A stretch of 64,000 nucleotides of DNA from Pseudorhodoplanes sp. (GCA_032027085.1 JAVSMS010000001.1:946332-1010331); one strand, 5' to 3'; numbered from the stretch's first letter, positions 17,153 to 26,468 are shown. Notes: generated by a model from the sequence alone, not told the origin. Translations and numbers: made by a program.

Positions 17153-17971
17153 CTACCGGAACAGATTCAAACCAAACCGATAGCTCAGGCCGAGCTTGGC
17201 GGTGAACTGGTCGACGCTGCCGGCTTGCGCGATCGGCGAGTCGGCGGCGTCGCCGACCAGCCGCTCGTATTGCAGCGAGCCGAGCAGCGACCATTGCGGT
17301 GTGAACATGTAGCGCGCGTTCAGCTCCGCGCCGACGCCCTTGATGCCGCCGCTCGGATCGTAAGCGGCAAGACCCGACGTCAACGATTCCGCCGGGGTCA
17401 CGCCGAGATAGGTGCGCATGTATTCGCCGTCGGCGTAGCTCATGCGCGGACCGAAGCTGACCTCCGTTACCGCCGTAGGATAGAATGTCACGTCGACGCC
17501 CGCCTCGCCGACAAAACCCTCGTGGCCGCCGAAGCCGCGCCGCAGCGAGGCGTGCGCCCGGAACATGCCAAAGGTGTAGGCAAACTTGCCGCCGGCCTCG
17601 AAGGCGCCGTCGACATCGTTCATGCCGCGCAGTGCGTCGTAGTCGGCAGCTTCGCGCTTGCGCACGTAGCGAAAGTCCGGACCGAAAGAGAAGCCGTCGC
17701 GACGGTTGCCCTTCACCTCGCCAAGGCCAGGCAGCCAGAGATAATGCAGGGTGACGATGGGCCAGGGCGTGAAGCGATCCTCGCTGGCGCCCTCATAAGC
17801 CGGGCCATAGGCGGCGCCCATGCCGAGTTCCAGCACGACGTCGTACTGGCGTTCCTGCGCCTGCACGGGCGGGACCACCGGACCGGGACCAATATCGGCC
17901 GCCAGCGCGGACACGCACCATAATGGCACGGCCAAAGCGGAAAGGATCAGAGGGTTGCCCAGCAGACGCAT
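17153..17971 (-). CDS. MipA/OmpV family outer membrane protein
   Basis: A 272-residue outer membrane beta-barrel protein. A signal peptide (residues 1-26, ending SALAAD) is followed by a proline-rich linker and then alternating hydrophobic strands typical of MipA/OmpV: LELGMGAAYGPAYEGASEDR, WPIVTLHYLWLPG and FSFGPDFRYVRKR. It ends LSYRFGLNLFR with an aromatic residue before the last Arg. MipA in E. coli scaffolds MltA with PBP1b; other members are induced by stress or antibiotics. The ATG at 17971 was chosen because the signal peptide starts there. It is convergent with the HlyD-like gene. Confidence 0.9.
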   Translation of the reverse strand: MRLLGNPLILSALAVPLWCVSALAADIGPGPVVPPVQAQERQYDVVLELGMGAAYGPAYEGASEDRFTPWPIVTLHYLWLPGLGEVKGNRRDGFSFGPDFRYVRKREAADYDALRGMNDVDGAFEAGGKFAYTFGMFRAHASLRRGFGGHEGFVGEAGVDVTFYPTAVTEVSFGPRMSYADGEYMRTYLGVTPAESLTSGLAAYDPSGGIKGVGAELNARYMFTPQWSLLGSLQYERLVGDAADSPIAQAGSVDQFTAKLGLSYRFGLNLFR

Positions 17972-18227
17972 TCCAGGAGTCCTGACGCGGTTCGCAAATG
18001 TTCGGATGCACACGACACAACTTGTCCCACCGAGCCAGCACACCATAAACCCATGACCGAAAGGTTAGAGGTGCAGAGGTAGGGCGGCGCCGGTCAAAAA
18101 GTTTCAGGTCGCCCCGGGGCGGCCATGCGGTTCCTTGGCAAAGCCGGCACTGAAGATCACTGAAGATTTTTGACGGCGCGACAAGGCGGGCTGCCTTTTT
18201 TGCGACAATTAACAGCGGCAACAGCGA

Positions 18228-18401
18228 TCACATGCGGGGCCTGTCGCGGTCCGGCGGCACCGGATCGACCAGCGGGCGATCCTCATTCGGAGCGGGGGCC
18301 GGAGGTTTTTCGACCGGATACGGTTTTCTGGGTTCCTCAACCGGCGGCTTGCTGGGTTTCGGAGGCTCACGCTCGGGCGGCTGGACGGGCTGTTTCACCA
18401 T
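18228..18401 (-). CDS. Small proline-rich protein (hypothetical)
   Basis: A possible 57-residue protein, very rich in Pro, Glu, Lys and Arg (for example VEEPRKPYPVEKPPAPAPNE). GAGGGGG lies directly before the ATG, with too little spacing for a classic ribosome site. There is no signal peptide or known domain. The composition is unlike shadow frames of neighbouring genes, and no gene overlaps it. It could be a real small protein or chance in a Pro-biased frame. Confidence 0.4.
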   Translation of the reverse strand: MVKQPVQPPEREPPKPSKPPVEEPRKPYPVEKPPAPAPNEDRPLVDPVPPDRDRPRM

Positions 18402-18581
18402 CCCCCTCAACCCGACATGACGCGATCGGTTCCGCCCAAGGCAGGCAGCTACAGTATCTGCTGGTCGCGACGTCGGATTGCACGCGGATGAATGCGACCA
18501 TTCAGCACTGCGCGCATTTGGCACCGAGTTGCCCACAGCATCGTCGCGTAGCCTCCCGCTCTCGAAAGGGTGGAGGGACCT

Positions 18582-18776
18582 ATGGGCGGACTTGCGTTGA
18601 TCGGCACCTATGTGGTGATTGCCGCCGCCGGTGAATTCGTTGCTGTCGGCCTTGGATTGATCACCGACAGGATCAACGACATGGCGAGCCTGCTAGTCTT
18701 CTTTGTGTCCTCCACAATCATCCTCGCAATCGCATGGCCCATCGCCGTCCGTGTTTCAGGACGCTTTGCGGAATAG
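18582..18776 (+). CDS. Small membrane protein (hypothetical)
   Basis: A 64-residue protein with two hydrophobic helices (GTYVVIAAAGEFVAVGLGLI and LLVFFVSSTIILAIAWPIAV) separated by a charged turn, TDRINDMA. GGAGGGA precedes the ATG with good spacing, which supports real translation; an upstream in-frame GTG at 18570 lies inside that site. I do not recognise the family. It is convergent with the acetoacetate-CoA ligase gene. Confidence 0.65.
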   Translation: MGGLALIGTYVVIAAAGEFVAVGLGLITDRINDMASLLVFFVSSTIILAIAWPIAVRVSGRFAE

Positions 18777-18788
18777 CCGCCGCCGCAT

Positions 18789-20744
18789 TCACGTCCGCAA
18801 CTCGGCCAGATCCTTGTACAAGGCCAGCGCTTCCGGATTCGCCAGCGCCTCGGTGTTCTTCACCGCGCGGCCGCACACCACATCGCGCACCGCAAGCTCG
18901 GTGATCTTCCCGGACTTGGTACGCGGGATGTCGGCGACCTGGATCACCTTCGCCGGCACGTGGCGCGGCGACGCGCCGGTGCGGATTTTCAGCTTGATCT
19001 TGTCGCGCAAGGCGTCGTCGAGCGTGACACCTTCCTTCAATCGCACGAACAGGACGACGCGCACATCATTGTCCCAGTCCTGGCCGATGGCGATGGCCTC
19101 CAGAACTTCCGGGATCTGCTCAACCTGCGCGTAGATTTCCGCGGTGCCGATGCGCACGCCGCCGGGATTGAGGGTGGCGTCCGAGCGGCCGTGGATGATC
19201 ATGCCGCCATGCTTCGTCCATTCCGCGAAATCGCCGTGGCACCAGACATTATCGAATCGCTCGAAATAGGCAGCGTGATACTTCTTGCCCTCAGGATCGT
19301 TCCAGAACATCACCGGCATCGAGGGGAAGGCTTTGGTGCAAACGAGTTCGCCCTTCTCTCCCACGATATGCTTGCCGTCGTCCGACCAGACATCCATCGC
19401 AAGCCCCAAGCCAGGCGCCTGGATCTCGCCGCGATACACGGGCGAGGTCGGATCGCCGAGCACGAAGCAGGAGACGATGTCGGTGCCGCCCGAAATCGAG
19501 GCAAGGTGCAGATCCTGCTTGATGTCGTTGTAGACATAGTCGAAGCTTTCGGCGGCGAGCGGCGAGCCCGTCGACGTCATCACCTTCATGGCGGACAGAT
19601 CGTGCGTCCTTGCCGGCGCAAGGCCGGCTTTTTTGCAGGCGTCGATGTATTTTGCCGAGGTGCCGAAGACGGCGATGCCCTCGTCCTGCGCATAGTCGAA
19701 CAGCACTTCCGGCTTCGGCGCGAACGGCGAGCCGTCCCATAGAATGAGCGTCGCGCCGCAGGCGATGCCCGAGACCAGCCAGTTCCACATCATCCAGCCG
19801 AGCGTGGTGAAGTAGAACAGATTGTCGCCTGCGCGCAGGTCGCAATGCAGGCGATGCTCCTTCAGATGCTGCAGCAGCGTGCCGCCGGCTCCGTGCACGA
19901 TGCATTTCGGCACACCCGTGGTGCCCGACGAGAACAGGATATAGACTGGATGATTGAACGGCATGCGCTCGAAGACGAGCGGCCTCGCTTCGAAGGGCGC
20001 GAGGAAGGCATCGAGCGTGGTCGCGCGCGGCACGCTGGCCGCGACCTTGTCCGCTGTCTTGAGATACGGAACGATCACCACCTGTTGCGCGGTCGGCAAT
20101 TGCGCGGCGATGGCGGCGAGACGCTCGGTGAGATCGATGGACTTGCCATTATACCAATAGCCATCCACCGCGAAGAACAGCTTGGGTTCGATCTGACCGA
20201 AGCGATCGAGCACGCCGCGCTCCCCGAAATCCGGCGAGCAGGACGACCAGATGGCGCCGACGGAGGTAACCGCCAGCATCAGCGCGACTGATTCCGGAAG
20301 ATTGGGCAGCATGGCGGCGACACGGTCGCCGGGCTGCACGCCGGCCGCCTTCAAGGCCTGCTGCGCACGCGACACCAGCGCGCGCAGCTCATCCCAGGTC
20401 AGCCTGTAAGCGACCTTGTCCTCGCCGCGGAACACCATGGCGGTGCCGGAGCCAGCTTCGCGCAGCAGGTTCTCGGCAAAGTTGAGCTTTGCATCAGGGA
20501 AGAATGTCGCACCCGGCATTTTGTCGCCGTCGATCAGCCGGCGGGCGCCCTTCTCGCCGATGACCTCGCAATAGTCCCAGATCTCGTTCCAGAATTCGGC
20601 ACGGTTCTCGACCGACCAGGCATGCAGGTCACGGTAGCTTTTCAACGCGGTGCCGTATCCGGCATTCACCCGCGCGATGAATGTGAAAATCTGGGCCGCC
20701 GCGGCGCGCTCCCGACCCGGCGTCCACAAGGGCTGGTCTGCCAT
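18789..20744 (-). CDS. Acetoacetate-CoA ligase
   Basis: A 651-residue adenylate-forming enzyme that activates acetoacetate to acetoacetyl-CoA, linking ketone-body or PHB breakdown to central metabolism. Family marks are the ACS-like N-terminal domain (YRDLHAWSVENRAEFWNEIW), the nucleotide motif YILFSSGTTGVPKCIVHG, LGWMMWNWLVSGI, the SISGGTDIVSCF segment characteristic of this subgroup, and NPGGVRIGTAEIY with a C-terminal SGKITE lysine region. The length equals that of the family (about 650). Start at the ATG preceded by GAGGGG; 13 further upstream codons are open but unsupported. Together with the phasins it suggests that the organism stores and reuses PHB. Confidence 0.93.
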   Translation of the reverse strand: MADQPLWTPGRERAAAAQIFTFIARVNAGYGTALKSYRDLHAWSVENRAEFWNEIWDYCEVIGEKGARRLIDGDKMPGATFFPDAKLNFAENLLREAGSGTAMVFRGEDKVAYRLTWDELRALVSRAQQALKAAGVQPGDRVAAMLPNLPESVALMLAVTSVGAIWSSCSPDFGERGVLDRFGQIEPKLFFAVDGYWYNGKSIDLTERLAAIAAQLPTAQQVVIVPYLKTADKVAASVPRATTLDAFLAPFEARPLVFERMPFNHPVYILFSSGTTGVPKCIVHGAGGTLLQHLKEHRLHCDLRAGDNLFYFTTLGWMMWNWLVSGIACGATLILWDGSPFAPKPEVLFDYAQDEGIAVFGTSAKYIDACKKAGLAPARTHDLSAMKVMTSTGSPLAAESFDYVYNDIKQDLHLASISGGTDIVSCFVLGDPTSPVYRGEIQAPGLGLAMDVWSDDGKHIVGEKGELVCTKAFPSMPVMFWNDPEGKKYHAAYFERFDNVWCHGDFAEWTKHGGMIIHGRSDATLNPGGVRIGTAEIYAQVEQIPEVLEAIAIGQDWDNDVRVVLFVRLKEGVTLDDALRDKIKLKIRTGASPRHVPAKVIQVADIPRTKSGKITELAVRDVVCGRAVKNTEALANPEALALYKDLAELRT

Positions 20745-20914
20745 CTCGTCCCCTCGTTTACTCAAATGTCTGAAACCAGACACGTTTTACACATGCAAGC
20801 CTGAAGGTGGCCCCAAAAGCGTCACAGAGCGCGCTATGGTTGCAGCCCATGTTGCGCGCTGAGACCCGCCCGGTATAGTCCGACGGCGTCCAGCTCTAAA
20901 TCGGAAAAACTCTC

Positions 20915-22885
20915 TTGTCCGCAGTCACCGGCTTCAAGCGCCTGGGATTTGCCATCCTTGCCCTCGTGCTGGTCACGTTCGGGGCGCTGGCGGTGGTCTC
21001 CTTCCTGGTTCCGGCCGACCAGGTCCGCGATGCGGTCAAAGCCGAAATCCGGGCGGTGACCGGGCTCGACCCGATCCTGCGCGGGGAGACGCAGGTTTCG
21101 CTGTTCCCCACGGGGCACGTCGCCCTCTCCGACATCATCCTCGGCGACGCCAATGCGGCGGAGCCGCCGCTGACGGCGGAAAAGCTGACCGCACGGCTGC
21201 GCTTCTTCCCGCTGCTGCTCGGCCGCATCGAGGTCTCCGACGTTTCGCTGGTCAATCCGCGCATCGCGCTGATCCTGCACAAGGACGGCTCGTCGAACTG
21301 GGGGCCGCTGCTCGCATCCCTGCAGCGCAATTTCGATCCCAAGGTGCAGGCGGCCGAGAAGACGGTGTCATTCTCGGAAATCCTGATCACCGGCGGCAAT
21401 GTCTGGCTGCAGGATGAAATCCGGGGCGTTTCCGAGCGACTGCGCGATGTGAATATGTCGCTGGCCTGGCCGGCCATTTCCAAGAGCTTCGCCGCCACCG
21501 GCCGGCTGATCTGGCGCTACGAGCCGATGGAGGTGAGCGTCACGCTCGCCGATTTCGCCGCGGCCTTGCAGGGCGACCGTTCGGGGCTGAAAATCCGCGC
21601 CTCCGGTCAGCCGCTGAGAGCCGCCTTTGACGGCGCCATGAGCCTGCGCCCGACGCTGAAGATCGACGGCGCGCTGGCGGCGGATTCCAGCTCGCTGCGC
21701 CGCGCCCTGATCTGGGCCGGCGGCCAGCCGTTGCCGGGCGGCGGCTTCGGCAAATTCTCGCTGAAGGCGCAGACCAATGTGGTGGCCGGCACCATCGCGC
21801 TGACACAAGTCAATCTGGAAATCGACGGCAATATCACCGAGGGCGTGCTGACCTTCGCCGTCAATGGCCGCCAAGTGGTGCAGGGCACGCTAGCGGCGGA
21901 TGAAATCGATCTGACGCCCTATCTGTCCACTATCCGCCTGCTCGCCGTCAGCGATCGCGAATGGAGCCGCACCCCGCTCAATCTTGAAGGCCTCGCCGCC
22001 AACGAGCTCGACCTGCGGCTCTCCGCCGCCAGAATGACGATCGGCTCGGCGAAGCTCGGCCGCACCGCGATCGCCGCCAATCTGCGCAATGGACGCATGA
22101 CAGTCACTGTTGGAGAATCGCAAGCCTTCGGCGGCGTGATCAAGGGTTCGCTCGGCCTCGCCGCGTCCCCGCGCGGCGCCGATTTCAAATCGCAGCTGCA
22201 ATTCTCCAATGTTGATCTGGAAAACTGCATTGGCGAATTATTCGGCATCCGCCGCATCGAGGGCAAAGGCAATCTCAATCTGACCCTCGACGGTTCCGGT
22301 CCGAATGTGCATGCGCTGACCCGCACGCTGAACGGCACCGTAACGCTGACCGGCAACAAGGGCGCACTGACGGGACTGAATGTGGAGCAATTGCTGCGGC
22401 GGCTGGAGCGGCGTCCGCTCTCCGGCGGCAGCGAATTCCGCACCGGCCGCACACCGTTCGAGACCCTCAACGTTGACATCAAGGTCATGCAGGGACTTGC
22501 CAATGTCGAGAAAGTGGCATTGGAAGGCCCCGCGGTGAACGTGTCGATGACCGGCAGTGCCTCCATCCCCGCGCGCGACCTTGATCTGCAAGGCACCGCC
22601 ACCCTGCTCGGCGCGAGCAGCAGCGAGGGCCGCACCACATTCGAATTGCCGTTTGTGGTCTATGGCCATTGGGACGATCCGGTGATGCTGCCCGATCCGC
22701 AAATCCTGATCCGCCGCTCCGGCGCAGCGGCACCGCTGCTCAATGCGGTGCGCGACCGCCGCACCCGCGACGCTGTGCGCTCGACCATCGAGAAGCTCAG
22801 CGGCAAGTCCATGCCGGCGTCTGCGACACCGGACGAAACGCCGGCGGCGGCGCCGGCAAGCGGCACGCAGGACGCGGCGGAATAA
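20915..22885 (+). CDS. AsmA family protein
   Basis: A 656-residue protein of the AsmA group, anchored by one N-terminal helix (residues 11-32) with a large periplasmic part. The N-terminal region has the family pattern VKAEIRAVTGLDPILRGETQ, then LFPTGHVALSDIILGD and LRFFPLLLGRIEVSDVSLVN. The C-terminal part has SFNV-like repeats (LNLTLDGSGPN, LNGTVTLTGNKGALTGLN), the AsmA C-terminal motif. AsmA-like proteins are thought to move phospholipids between the membranes. The start is a TTG at 20915, the only in-frame start that gives the complete anchor. It is followed by convergent SRPBCC genes. Confidence 0.88.
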   Translation: MSAVTGFKRLGFAILALVLVTFGALAVVSFLVPADQVRDAVKAEIRAVTGLDPILRGETQVSLFPTGHVALSDIILGDANAAEPPLTAEKLTARLRFFPLLLGRIEVSDVSLVNPRIALILHKDGSSNWGPLLASLQRNFDPKVQAAEKTVSFSEILITGGNVWLQDEIRGVSERLRDVNMSLAWPAISKSFAATGRLIWRYEPMEVSVTLADFAAALQGDRSGLKIRASGQPLRAAFDGAMSLRPTLKIDGALAADSSSLRRALIWAGGQPLPGGGFGKFSLKAQTNVVAGTIALTQVNLEIDGNITEGVLTFAVNGRQVVQGTLAADEIDLTPYLSTIRLLAVSDREWSRTPLNLEGLAANELDLRLSAARMTIGSAKLGRTAIAANLRNGRMTVTVGESQAFGGVIKGSLGLAASPRGADFKSQLQFSNVDLENCIGELFGIRRIEGKGNLNLTLDGSGPNVHALTRTLNGTVTLTGNKGALTGLNVEQLLRRLERRPLSGGSEFRTGRTPFETLNVDIKVMQGLANVEKVALEGPAVNVSMTGSASIPARDLDLQGTATLLGASSSEGRTTFELPFVVYGHWDDPVMLPDPQILIRRSGAAAPLLNAVRDRRTRDAVRSTIEKLSGKSMPASATPDETPAAAPASGTQDAAE

Positions 22886-22892
22886 CACGCGT

Positions 22893-23327
22893 TCAGAGCG
22901 TCTTGCCGAGCGCCGTCAGCATGGTGGTCCAGCCCTGCTCCACGCGGCCCGCATAATCCGCCCATTGCGGTTGCATTTCATGCACGAGCGTCAAGTCGCA
23001 GCCACCATCGCGCGGCGTTATGTCGATGGTGACCACACTTTCGCCGTCCGACGTTCCGGCGATGCCCCACGTAAAGACGAGGCGGCGCGGGCGGTCGATC
23101 TCGCGATAGACGCCAATATGGTCGATCTCCTGCCCTGCGCGGTCGACCTTGAACGAGAATGCGCCGCCGACGCGCGCATCAACCTTCAGGTGAATGATCG
23201 TCTCCTCCCGCAAGGCCGGACCGAACATGAAGCGGCCAATCATCGCCGGATCGAGCCAGGCGTCGAAGACGCGTTCGGCCGTCGCTTCAAAGACGCGTGA
23301 GACCTTCACACTGACTGGCGCAGTCAT
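22893..23327 (-). CDS. SRPBCC (AHSA1-like) domain protein 1
   Basis: A 144-residue protein of the START/SRPBCC fold, AHSA1 (Aha1 C-terminal-like) group. It has the typical opening VKVSRVFEATAERVFDAWLD, the strand pair GGAFSFKVD, and the final pattern WADYAGRVEQGWTTMLTALG. Such proteins bind small hydrophobic ligands; no function is assigned. It is the third gene of an operon with an ArsR regulator and another SRPBCC gene, with a 7-bp gap between the two SRPBCC genes. This arrangement is common and suggests control of both genes by the ArsR protein. Confidence 0.9.
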   Translation of the reverse strand: MTAPVSVKVSRVFEATAERVFDAWLDPAMIGRFMFGPALREETIIHLKVDARVGGAFSFKVDRAGQEIDHIGVYREIDRPRRLVFTWGIAGTSDGESVVTIDITPRDGGCDLTLVHEMQPQWADYAGRVEQGWTTMLTALGKTL

Positions 23328-23334
23328 ATGACCC

Positions 23335-23862
23335 TCACGGTGCAAGCCGGCGGTCATATTCGGCTTCAAGCCTCGCATGGGTCGTCCAGAATGGCCGCGG
23401 TTCAACGCCGTTCAGCTGGTCTTCCAGAATATCGGTATGCGCGTGCCATCCGGCGGCGACGCTGAGCATGTTGCCGCGATCGCCGAGGCGGACATGGGTG
23501 ATGACCAGCAATGTCTTGTCGCCGCGCGCAAACAACTCGAACGTGACTTCGGAATCCTGCGGATGCCCCCAGGTATAGGCCAGCACATGCGGCGGCTCGC
23601 AGCGCGTGATCATGCCCTGCATGACATGGCCACATTCCATCGCCTTGTATTTTTCGGGAACCGCTTTTTCGGAGGAGAGATCGGCGTGCAGGAAATTGAG
23701 CGTGACCCTGCCGCCGACGCGCAGCTCCATCTCGCCCGGAGCAAGCCATTTGCCGCGCTTTTCGGACTCGGTCAGGTAAGCCCAGATGCGCTCGGGTGGA
23801 CCCGGCAAAAGCCGTTCAAGCCTGACGGTCTGCGGCGCGGTGACAACGCCATACCCAGTCAT
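23335..23862 (-). CDS. SRPBCC (AHSA1-like) domain protein 2
   Basis: A 175-residue SRPBCC-fold protein. The N-terminus QTVRLERLLPGPPERIWAYL and WLAPGEMELRVGGRVTLNF are typical AHSA1 motifs; YTWGHPQDSEVTFELFARGD and LVITHVRLGD follow. Its ATG overlaps the stop of the ArsR gene (ATGA), and AGGAAG precedes it, so translation is probably coupled. The pocket ligand is unknown. Confidence 0.9.
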   Translation of the reverse strand: MTGYGVVTAPQTVRLERLLPGPPERIWAYLTESEKRGKWLAPGEMELRVGGRVTLNFLHADLSSEKAVPEKYKAMECGHVMQGMITRCEPPHVLAYTWGHPQDSEVTFELFARGDKTLLVITHVRLGDRGNMLSVAAGWHAHTDILEDQLNGVEPRPFWTTHARLEAEYDRRLAP

Positions 23863-24209
23863 GTCTTCCTCCGCTTGTCCTGATTGGCATCGAGCTTCTT
23901 CAATTCCCGTTCCAGCAGATCGAGCCGCTGGCTCCAGAACGCCCGCTGCTTCTCGATCCACGCCGCCGCGGCATCGAGCGGCTCCGGATTGGCGGCGAGG
24001 AAATGCTCGCGGCCGACCTTGCGCCGCTTCACCAGATGGGCGCGCTCCAGCACCTGGATGTGCTTCGACACCGCGTTCAGCGACATGTCGAAGGGTTTCG
24101 CAAGTTCCGTCACCCGCGCCTCACCCTGCGTGAGCCGCTGCAGAATGGCCCGCCGCGTCGGGTCTGCGAGCGCCATCAGGGTGTGATCAAGGGCCGTTTC
24201 CAGGCTCAT
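23859..24209 (-). CDS. ArsR-family transcriptional regulator
   Basis: A 116-residue winged-helix repressor. The pattern LMALADPTRRAILQRLTQGE, VTELAKPFDMSLNAVSKHIQ (recognition helix) and LERAHLVKRRKVGREHFL is classic for the ArsR subgroup found with SRPBCC genes. No cysteine metal site is visible, so the signal is probably not a metal. It is the first gene of the three-gene operon. A perfect 28-bp palindrome ends two bases before its start codon, so autorepression is likely. The likely ribosome site (GAAGG) lies across the palindrome's spacer and the start of one arm. Confidence 0.92.
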   Translation of the reverse strand: MSLETALDHTLMALADPTRRAILQRLTQGEARVTELAKPFDMSLNAVSKHIQVLERAHLVKRRKVGREHFLAANPEPLDAAAAWIEKQRAFWSQRLDLLERELKKLDANQDKRRKT

Positions 24210-24210
24210 T

Positions 24211-24238
24211 TATTATTCAACCTTCAGGTTGAATAATA
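24211..24238 (-). promoter_or_regulatory. Perfect palindrome, likely ArsR operator
   Basis: Two 12-bp arms (TATTATTCAACC and GGTTGAATAATA) flank a 4-bp centre. The palindrome covers the 28 bp directly upstream of the regulator's ATG, where the promoter or ribosome site must lie. The ATTCAA...TTGAAT wording is usual for ArsR/SmtB operators (from memory). Confidence 0.75.
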
Positions 24239-24363
24239 GGCCTGCAGCCCGAGAAGTCAACCCGCGCGCCGGACAACTCCACCTGCGATGGCGAGGCAAC
24301 GGCGATGGTCTATGATCTTTGCAGACGAATCAGAGGCTGACCTGTCGCCAATATCCCGCGCCG

Positions 24364-24615
24364 ATGCACCGCCTGATCCTGACCCTGATGAAGATCGTGA
24401 TCGCCTCGCTGATCGTCGGCACCATTCTTTCGCATTTCGGCATCACCAGCGAAAAGCTCATGAGCGAAGTCGGGCTGACGCCGGAGCGCATCGCCGAGAT
24501 GGGGCGTCAGGCCTGGGACTGGGCTTTGCCCAATGTGATGCTGGGCGCGATCTTCATTCTGCCGATCTGGTTCGTGATCTTCCTGTTCACGCCGGCGGGG
24601 CCGAGCCGGGAGTAG
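24364..24615 (+). CDS. Small membrane protein (DUF6460-like, tentative)
   Basis: An 83-residue protein with two helices: LTLMKIVIASLIVGTILSHF near the start and NVMLGAIFILPIWFVIFLF near the end. Between them is an amphipathic stretch (GLTPERIAEMGRQAWDWALP). The arrangement resembles alphaproteobacterial DUF6460 proteins as I recall them, but I cannot confirm it. No good ribosome site is seen. Between this gene and potI is a short hairpin, CGACTTGC-GAA-GCAAGTCG (24640-24658). Confidence 0.6.
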   Translation: MHRLILTLMKIVIASLIVGTILSHFGITSEKLMSEVGLTPERIAEMGRQAWDWALPNVMLGAIFILPIWFVIFLFTPAGPSRE

Positions 24616-24724
24616 GTCTCTCTTTTTTAACCTCCGGAGCGACTTGCGAAGCAAGTCGAGTGGGGGTCGCCCAATAAAACCCCTCCCCCTTTCAAGGGGC
24701 GGGTCAGTTGTCGCAAGAACAGCA

Positions 24725-25540
24725 TTACATCGGCGCGCCGAGCGCGCCGTGCTGCTCGCGGTCGGCATTGCGCTTGGACAGAAGCGAGGCCATCACGACG
24801 ATGACCGCGACCGTCGCGATCATCAGTGTGCTGATGGCGTTGATTTCCGGTTTCACGCCGAGGCGCACTTCCGAATAGATGCGGATCGGCAAGGTCGTGG
24901 CGCCGGGGCCGGTGGTGAAGCTTGCGATCACGAAATCGTCGAGCGACAGCGTGAAGGCGAGCATCCAGCCGGAGATGATGGCCGGCAGGATCAGCGGCAG
25001 CGTGACCGTGAGAAATGCGCGCATGGGAGGGCATCCCAGATCCATCGCCGCCTCTTCCAGCGACCAGTCGAAAGACAGAAGCCGCGACTGCACGATCACG
25101 GTGACGAAGCACATGGTCAGCGTGGTGTGGGCGAGCGTCGTGGTCCAGAAGCCGCGGTCGACATTGAGCGCGACGAACAGCAGCAGCAGCGACAGCCCGA
25201 TGATCACTTCGGGCAGCACCAGCGGCGCATAGATCATCGCCGAGAATGGCAGACGACCACGAAAATGCCCCGCCCGGACCAGCGCAAGTGCGGCAAGCGT
25301 GCCGAGCACGGTCGCGGCGGTGGCCGACAAAAGCGCGATGCGCAGCGACACCCAGGCGGCCTGCAGCATGGCGCTGTCGTCCAGCAATGCGCGGTACCAG
25401 CGCGTCGACCAGCCGCCCCAGACCGTCACCAGCCTGGAATCGTTGAACGAATAGATGACGAGAATAACGATCGGCAGATAGAGGAAGGCCAAGCCCAGGG
25501 CCAGCGATGCCAGATTGAAACGGGAGAAGCCGCGCAGCAT
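24725..25540 (-). CDS. potI: Polyamine-type ABC transporter permease PotI
   Basis: A 271-residue inner-membrane permease of the spermidine/putrescine class, six helices. The opening FLYLPIVILVIYSFNDSRL is typical of PotC/PotI, and the EAA loop reads EEAAMDLGCPPMRAFLTVTLP. GWMLAFTLSLDDFVIASFTTGPG is the hallmark segment of the group. It is the last gene of a potG-potH-potI operon with a one-base gap from potH. The G/H/I letters follow the putrescine system; without a binding protein nearby the substrate could also be another polyamine or a related amine. Confidence 0.9.
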   Translation of the reverse strand: MLRGFSRFNLASLALGLAFLYLPIVILVIYSFNDSRLVTVWGGWSTRWYRALLDDSAMLQAAWVSLRIALLSATAATVLGTLAALALVRAGHFRGRLPFSAMIYAPLVLPEVIIGLSLLLLFVALNVDRGFWTTTLAHTTLTMCFVTVIVQSRLLSFDWSLEEAAMDLGCPPMRAFLTVTLPLILPAIISGWMLAFTLSLDDFVIASFTTGPGATTLPIRIYSEVRLGVKPEINAISTLMIATVAVIVVMASLLSKRNADREQHGALGAPM

Positions 25541-25541
25541 G

Positions 25542-26468
25542 TCAGCGGCCCTCCACTTTGCGGGTCTGCAGACGCTGATAGATCATGATCGGAATGAGCA
25601 GCAGCGCGAACAAGACGATGGCGAGCGCGGAGGCGACCGGCCAGTCCTTGTTGGAGAAGAATTCCGTCCACAGCGTCTGCCCAATCATGATCGATTGCGA
25701 GCCACCCAGGAGATCGGGGATGACGAATTCGCCGACGATGGGGATGAAGCAGAGCAGCGCGCCGGCAAAAATGCCTGGCAGCGCGACCGGCAGCGTGATC
25801 AGCCAGAAGGCCTTCCAGCGCGGACAGCCGAGATCGGCCGCGGCTTCCAGGAGCGCCTCGTCCATCTTCTCCAGCGTCGCGTAAACCGGCAGCACCATGA
25901 ACGGCAGGTAGGAATAGACGATGCCGATATAGACCGCGGTGTCGCTCGCGAGCCAGCCGACCGGCGCGTCGATGATGCGCAGCGCCATCAGCACGTCATT
26001 GAGCAGACCCTCGCGCTGCAGGATGTTGATCCAGGCATAGACGCGGATGAGAAAGGCGGTCCAGAACGGCAGGATCACCGCGGTGATCAGCAGCGGCTGC
26101 CAGCGGCGCGGCGCGCGCGCCACCGCGTAGGCGACCGGCAGACCGAGGATCGCGAGCAGAATGGTCGAGACCAGCGCGATCCACAGGCTTTTGAGATAGG
26201 AGCCGATGTAAAGCATGTCGCTGAACAGAAAACGGTAATTGTCGAACGACAGCGCGCCGACAAAATTCTTCAACCCCTCCCAGCCGGCACTCGGATCGAA
26301 TACCGGCGTGTAGGGCGGCTGAGCCAATGTCGTCTGTGACAGGCTGAGCCTGGCCACGATCAGGAACGGCACGATGAAGAACACCGCAAGCCAGAGATAA
26401 GGCAGCGCAATCACGAGCCGCCTGCCCCACCTTGTCTGCGCCAGTCCGGTCTGCGACATGCGGTTCAT
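25542..26468 (-). CDS. potH: Polyamine-type ABC transporter permease PotH
   Basis: A 308-residue permease of the PotB/PotH class. After a short cytoplasmic start the first helix (LVIALPYLWLAVFFIVPFLI) is followed by an extended periplasmic loop typical of PotH. The EAA loop reads LLEAAADLGCPRWKAFWLIT, and IPIVGEFVIPDLLGGSQSIM is the family hallmark. It lies four bases after potG, so the genes are likely translationally coupled. It forms the translocation pore together with PotI. Confidence 0.92.
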   Translation of the reverse strand: MNRMSQTGLAQTRWGRRLVIALPYLWLAVFFIVPFLIVARLSLSQTTLAQPPYTPVFDPSAGWEGLKNFVGALSFDNYRFLFSDMLYIGSYLKSLWIALVSTILLAILGLPVAYAVARAPRRWQPLLITAVILPFWTAFLIRVYAWINILQREGLLNDVLMALRIIDAPVGWLASDTAVYIGIVYSYLPFMVLPVYATLEKMDEALLEAAADLGCPRWKAFWLITLPVALPGIFAGALLCFIPIVGEFVIPDLLGGSQSIMIGQTLWTEFFSNKDWPVASALAIVLFALLLIPIMIYQRLQTRKVEGR

